Shown here in pieces: positions 14,061 to 17,205 of a stretch of DNA of 17,205 bases. Every line of letters starts with the position of its first letter. Within the stretch, counting starts at the first letter, position 1. The notes beneath the pieces were generated by a model that was given only the letters and a program-made list of their open reading frames with translations, was not told the origin of the DNA and searched no databases. The position numbers and the translations under genes are program-made. The stretch comes from JBFKPQ01 sp041628225 (GTDB lineage Bacteria > Actinomycetota > Acidimicrobiia > Spongiisociales > JAENVV01). The stretch covers positions 1-17,205 of the forward strand of contig JBFKPQ010000042.1 in NCBI GenBank assembly GCA_041628225.1. Reading direction: 5' to 3'.

Positions 14061-16235
14061 CTACCTCGACCGATACCGGCGCAGGCGGAGGCTGTTCCCG
14101 ACGACCGACACGGACGATCCGGCCATGGCCGCCGCCGCGAACATCGGATTCAAGAAGCCGAGGGCGGCGAGTGGAATCATCGCCGTGTTGTAGAAGAAGG
14201 CCCAGAACAAGTTCTGCTTGATGGTCCGGAAGGTGGTGCGGGCCAGATCGAGCGCAGACCCGGCCAGCAGCGGATCGCCCGACATCAGGATGACGTCGCC
14301 CGCTTCGATGGCGATGTCGGTCCCGGTCCCGATCGCCATGCCGAGATCGGCCTGGGTCAGGGCCGGAGCATCGTTGATGCCGTCGCCGACGAACGCCACG
14401 AGCAACCCTTCGTCCTGGAGGCGCGTCACCTCCGACGCCTTGTCACCGGGCAGCACGTCGGCCAGGACCCGGTCGATGCCCACTTGTTCGGCGATCGCCG
14501 AGGCCGTTCGGTGGTTGTCACCGGTGATCATGGCGACTTCGACACCCATGGCGTGGAGCCGATCGACAGCTTCTACCGCAGACGGTCGAATCGTGTCGGC
14601 CACTGCCAGGACGCCGCGTGCTTCTCCGTCGTGACCGGCGAGGAAGGCCGTCTTGCCCTCTCCCTCGAGTCGGGCGAGTGCGTCCGTCAGTGCGTCCGGG
14701 ATGAGCAAGCCCTGGTCGGCGAGGAACTTGGCCTTTCCGATGGTGAGCCGAAGTCCGTCGGCCGTACCGATGACACCCTGGCCGGCTACGTTCTCGAAGT
14801 CCGTGACGGGACGCAACTCGAGATCCCGCTCTTCGGCTCCCAGAGCGACGGCTCGGGCCACGGGGTGCTCTGAGGCAGCCTCCACCGAGGCGACCGCCCG
14901 GAGGAAGGCGTTTCGTTCGGAGCCCGGCACCGTCTGGACGTCGGTGAGGGTCATCGCTCCCCGAGTCAGCGTGCCCGTCTTGTCGAACAGGACGACATCG
15001 ATTTCCTTGGACCGCTCGAAGACCTCGGCCCCCTTGAAGACCAGCCCCAACTCGGCGCCACGACCCGAGCCCACCATGATGGCGGTCGGCGTCGCCAACC
15101 CGAGCGCACAAGGGCAGGCGATGATGATGACCGCCACGGCGTTGCGAACTGCCTGGGTCATGTCGCCGGACACGGCGAGCCACACTCCGAACGTGACCGC
15201 TGCAATGACGAGCACGATGGGGACGAAGATGCCCGAGATGCGGTCGGCCAGCTTCTGAATGGGGGCTTTGGACGCTTGGGCGTCCTCGACGAGCCGGACG
15301 ATCTGGTGGAGGGCAGTCTGCTCGCCGAGCTGGGTGGCCTCGATGATCACGCGCCCCTGCTGGTTCAACGTGGCTCCGTAGACGAAGTCGCCCACCGTCT
15401 TGTCGACCGGCATGGACTCCCCGGTCAACATGCTTTCGTCGAGCGAGGTCGCTCCCTCCACGATGCGGCCGTCGGTCGGCACCTTCTCACCAGGCTTCAC
15501 CACCATGCGGTCGCCGAGGCGCAGCTCGCCGATGGCGATCTGAACCTCGCGGCCGTCGCGGAGGATGCGAGCTTCTTTGGCGCCGAGCTCTAGGAGCTTG
15601 GTGATGGCCGCCGACGCCCTGCCCTTGGCCCGTGCCTCGAAGAACCTGCCGAGCAGGATGAACGTGATGATGGCCCCGGCGGTTTCGAAGAAGACGTGCT
15701 CGCCGGCGAAATACGCCCACACCGAGTAGCCATACGCAGCGAGGGTGCCGAGCGAGATCAGCGTGTCCATGTTGGCGCCGAAGCTGCGGAGCCGTTTGAC
15801 GGCGGTCTGATGGAACTGCCAGCCGAACACGAACACCACCGGCGTGATGAGCGCCCACTGGGTGAGGATGTTCCAGTCGGCGTGGGGCCCGGCCATCGCC
15901 AGCACCATCGCCGGGGTGGTGAGCACGGCCGCCCACAGGAAGTTGCGCCACTGGTAGCGCTGCTCTTCGTCGTACTTTTCGACTTGACTGACCCGCTCTT
16001 CGTCGTCGGCGACGACATGGAGGTCGTAGCCGATCTTCTGGACGGCAGCCATCAACTGGGCGATGTCGGCCTGCGGAGTGAGGCGGACGCGAGCTTCCCC
16101 GCCGGCGAAGTTGACGACGGCATCATCGACCGTGTCCTGCTTCGACAGGACGCGTTCGACCCGGACCGCGCACGACGCGCAGGTCATGCCATCTACTTCG
16201 AAGACGACTTCGTTGTCGGTGGTCTGAGTCGCCAT
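14061..16235 (-). CDS. copA: Copper-exporting P1B-type ATPase
   Basis: A 724-residue membrane ATPase that pumps Cu(I) out of the cytosol. In order: one N-terminal heavy-metal domain with GMTCASC (C19, C22); the membrane helices; the actuator loop TGES (271-274); the transmembrane metal site CPC (374-376); the phosphorylation site DKTGTLT (D418); the nucleotide-domain SEHPVA (H457-P458); the hinge GDGINDAP (617-624); and the C-terminal YN and MxxSS motifs (FYNTAMIP, MAGSSVSV). All key residues are present. ATG 16235 starts two bases after the copZ stop (TGAGCATG), so the genes are translationally linked. The in-frame extension to 16412 runs through copZ and is rejected. A single metal-binding domain is typical of bacterial CopA. 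Confidence 0.97.
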   Translation of the reverse strand: MATQTTDNEVVFEVDGMTCASCAVRVERVLSKQDTVDDAVVNFAGGEARVRLTPQADIAQLMAAVQKIGYDLHVVADDEERVSQVEKYDEEQRYQWRNFLWAAVLTTPAMVLAMAGPHADWNILTQWALITPVVFVFGWQFHQTAVKRLRSFGANMDTLISLGTLAAYGYSVWAYFAGEHVFFETAGAIITFILLGRFFEARAKGRASAAITKLLELGAKEARILRDGREVQIAIGELRLGDRMVVKPGEKVPTDGRIVEGATSLDESMLTGESMPVDKTVGDFVYGATLNQQGRVIIEATQLGEQTALHQIVRLVEDAQASKAPIQKLADRISGIFVPIVLVIAAVTFGVWLAVSGDMTQAVRNAVAVIIIACPCALGLATPTAIMVGSGRGAELGLVFKGAEVFERSKEIDVVLFDKTGTLTRGAMTLTDVQTVPGSERNAFLRAVASVEAASEHPVARAVALGAEERDLELRPVTDFENVAGQGVIGTADGLRLTIGKAKFLADQGLLIPDALTDALARLEGEGKTAFLAGHDGEARGVLAVADTIRPSAVEAVDRLHAMGVEVAMITGDNHRTASAIAEQVGIDRVLADVLPGDKASEVTRLQDEGLLVAFVGDGINDAPALTQADLGMAIGTGTDIAIEAGDVILMSGDPLLAGSALDLARTTFRTIKQNLFWAFFYNTAMIPLAALGFLNPMFAAAAMAGSSVSVVGNSLRLRRYRSR

Positions 16236-16237
16236 GC

Positions 16238-16447
16238 TCAGCGGGCTACGTCGTAGCCCTGTTCCTCGATGGCTTCGACGATCGAGTCGAGCGTGACCTG
16301 GGCATCGTCGAACTCGAGGTCGACGGTCTTCGGCTCGATGTGAACCTCGACTTTGTCGACGCCGGTCAAGCCGCCGACGGCGCCTTCGATCGAGGACTTG
16401 CAGTGGCCGCACGAAATGTCGGGCACGTTCAAGGTGAGAGTGGTCAT
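16238..16447 (-). CDS. copZ: Copper chaperone, heavy-metal-associated domain protein
   Basis: A 69-residue cytosolic single-domain HMA protein of ferredoxin-like fold. The copper-binding loop is ISCGHCKSS with C13 and C16, followed by VDKVEVHIEPKTVDLEF and a C-terminal EEQGYDV. It carries Cu(I) to the ATPase encoded directly downstream. The ATG overlaps the csoR stop by four bases (ATGA), so csoR, copZ and copA form a tightly coupled operon. Confidence 0.93.
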   Translation of the reverse strand: MTTLTLNVPDISCGHCKSSIEGAVGGLTGVDKVEVHIEPKTVDLEFDDAQVTLDSIVEAIEEQGYDVAR

Positions 16448-16743
16448 GGGGTCTCCAGGTTCGGGCCGGGTCCGGTGACCGCAGCGGTGTACTTCATCGT
16501 CTCCATCAGCTCGTCGACGATCTCAGCCGTTCTGCCCTCTTCGACGGCATGTGTAACGCACGTTTCCAGATGGTTCTGCAACAGGATGCGATTGACGCGC
16601 TCCAGTGAACCCTGCAGCGCCGAGACCTGCTTCATCACGTCGGGGCAGTAGCGCTCGTCCTCGACCATGCGGATCACGCTCTCCAGGTGACCCCGCACCG
16701 TCTTCAGTCGGTTCAGGGCATCGCGCTTGTGTACATCCTTCAT
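16444..16743 (-). CDS. csoR: Copper-sensing repressor CsoR
   Basis: The 99-residue all-helical repressor of the CsoR/RcnR (DUF156) family, which binds operator DNA and releases it on Cu(I) binding. The Cu(I) triad is C33, H58 and C62, with spacing 25 and 4 as in M. tuberculosis CsoR (C36, H61, C65), and Y32 precedes the first cysteine as there. The N-terminal KRDALNRLKTVRGHLESVIRMVEDERYC is diagnostic. ATG 16743 was chosen because homology starts there and because a -10 box lies just upstream, implying a leaderless mRNA. The frame stays open for another 102 codons, but that stretch encodes only the upstream repeat array. Confidence 0.95.
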   Translation of the reverse strand: MKDVHKRDALNRLKTVRGHLESVIRMVEDERYCPDVMKQVSALQGSLERVNRILLQNHLETCVTHAVEEGRTAEIVDELMETMKYTAAVTGPGPNLETP

Positions 16744-16749
16744 GCGAGC

Positions 16750-16755
16750 ATGATA
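16750..16755 (-). promoter_or_regulatory. -10 box of the csoR-copZ-copA promoter
   Basis: On the minus strand TATCAT ends seven bases from the A of the csoR ATG, so transcription would begin at or next to the start codon (leaderless mRNA). The -35 region is not well conserved. Confidence 0.6.
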
Positions 16756-16756
16756 G

Positions 16757-16772
16757 CACCCCACCTGGGGTG
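16757..16772. promoter_or_regulatory. CsoR operator
   Basis: CACCCCA-CC-TGGGGTG is a perfect 7-2-7 inverted repeat lying against the -10 box in the promoter spacer. It resembles, from memory, the GC-rich pseudo-palindrome upstream of M. tuberculosis csoR (CCCACCCC...GGGGTGGG). CsoR bound here would block RNA polymerase, giving copper-inducible expression of the whole operon. Confidence 0.75.
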
Positions 16773-16776
16773 GGGG

Positions 16777-17053
16777 CGAACCGACGTTGTCGGTTCGTCG
16801 GCAGTTTGCATTCGCAAACTGCCCGCTGGGGGCGTATGGCGTATGGCGGTCGGGGTGTGGGAACGAACCGATTGTGTCGGTTCGTGGGCAGTTTGCGTCG
16901 GCAAACTTCCCCCTGGGGGCGTATGGGGTAGGGGCGGTCGGGGGGTGGGGGCGAACCGATTGTGTCGGTTCGTCGGCAGTTTGCGTGCGCAAACTGCCCC
17001 CCAGGGGTGTATGGCGGACGGTGTCGTTCGTCGGCAGCTCGCCTCGCAAACCG
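16777..17053. repeat. Near-tandem array of double-hairpin repeats
   Basis: Three good units and one degraded unit. Each unit has hairpin A, CGAACCGA / TCGGTTCG with a 3-5 base loop (16777-16797, 16864-16884, 16952-16972), then hairpin B, GGCAGTTTGC / GCAAACTGCC with a 4-base loop (16800-16823; 16887-16910 with one mismatch; 16975-16998). A G-rich spacer carrying GTATGG follows. Periods are 87 and 88 bases. The fourth copy (about 17025-17053) keeps TCGTTCGTCGGCAG and GCAAACCGC but comes after only 58 bases. Loops and spacers vary while stems are kept, so structure or dyad symmetry seems to be what matters. The frames running through it on both strands encode only translated repeats. Confidence 0.9.
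16925..16951 (+). other. Potential G-quadruplex in the repeat array
   Basis: Four guanine runs of 4, 4, 6 and 5 with loops TA, CGGTC and T on the plus strand, between the second and third double hairpins. This fits the classical intramolecular quadruplex pattern. It lies about 180 bases upstream of csoR, on the template strand for that gene. Confidence 0.5.
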
Positions 17054-17205
17054 CTCTCGAAGACCTGGACTGGGGCTCTGGGAAGCTGTCTGCCCCGTAG
17101 GCGTCGATGCGTTGACTAGTCACCAATTGCGGTTTTTTGGGAACCCCGAAGGAGTCTGTTTCGTATAACCGATACACGGGTAGATCGCTGAGAGCCGGGC
17201 GGTTG
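17054..17205. other. Gene-free right edge of window
   Basis: I find no supportable gene here. The stretch contains a perfect 10-base palindrome TGACTAGTCA (17113-17122), a run of six T (17133-17138) and TATAAC (17164-17169), which could be a -10 box reading right, but with no matching -35. The overlapping open frames are short and mostly continue out of the repeat array. Confidence 0.5.

Noticed and set aside
16236..16412. In-frame N-terminal extension of copA
   Set aside because: The added stretch is the copZ coding sequence read out of frame; true homology starts at ATG 16235.
16744..17049. N-terminal extension of csoR by 102 codons
   Set aside because: The added residues are translated repeat units (FANANC, FADANC patterns) with no CsoR homology, and the -10 box and operator lie inside them.
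16777..17053. CRISPR array
   Set aside because: The regularly spaced units are palindromic and their spacers resemble each other; there are too few copies, the last is decayed, and no cas genes are present.
16687..17119. Plus-strand protein genes through the repeat array
   Set aside because: Several frames are open at once, purely because of repeated GC-rich sequence; products are translated repeats with no start signals.

Overview
This window looks like a piece of a high-GC actinobacterial chromosome, most plausibly class Acidimicrobiia (Ilumatobacter-like). Three things support Actinobacteria: a 30-codon bS22-type ribosomal micro-gene, a FurA-KatG pair whose proteins match the mycobacterial ones in length, and a Dcd closest to the dUMP-forming mycobacterial type. 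The class assignment is inference. No phage, insertion sequence or CRISPR array was seen. The content is mostly housekeeping and stress genes.

Layout, left to right. 2-1201: the 3' two thirds of a phosphoglucomutase. 1281-1455: a decayed, frameshifted C-terminal scrap of a nucleotidyltransferase-like gene. 1476-2342: a lipoprotein, followed by a strong hairpin. 2492-3388 (-): an EamA-type transporter, divergent from a two-gene operon (3450-5412) of a membrane-anchored protein and a metallo-beta-lactamase-fold hydrolase. That operon meets the minus-strand cluster dcd - ECF sigma factor - alkyltransferase (7320 to 5406) tail to tail. Upstream of dcd lie tRNA-Gly(CCC) and a small membrane protein gene, both on the minus strand. 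7743-9463: a PhzF-like isomerase, a 23-codon leader-like ORF and homoserine kinase, apparently translationally chained. 9544-9636: the bS22 gene and its terminator. 9673-10492 (-): a CopD-like membrane protein preceded by a broken PIN-domain gene. 10633-13328: furA-katG. 13365-16743 (-): a copper operon csoR-copZ-copA followed by an unknown cysteine-containing membrane protein. 16777-17053: a near-tandem array of double hairpins upstream of csoR. The last 150 bases hold no gene I can support.

How the genes work together. FurA-KatG is a peroxide-response unit with a probable leaderless furA transcript. CsoR-CopZ-CopA is a copper-export unit with a recognisable operator over the promoter. The dcd - sigma - alkyltransferase cluster joins nucleotide-pool cleaning to alkylation repair. 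The most unusual gene is the alkyltransferase: it carries an Ada-type four-cysteine methyl-sensor domain at its C-terminus instead of its N-terminus, has no AraC domain, and its start overlaps the end of an ECF sigma factor gene. I infer that this may be an Ada-like adaptive response with the transcription-activating half supplied by a separate sigma factor.
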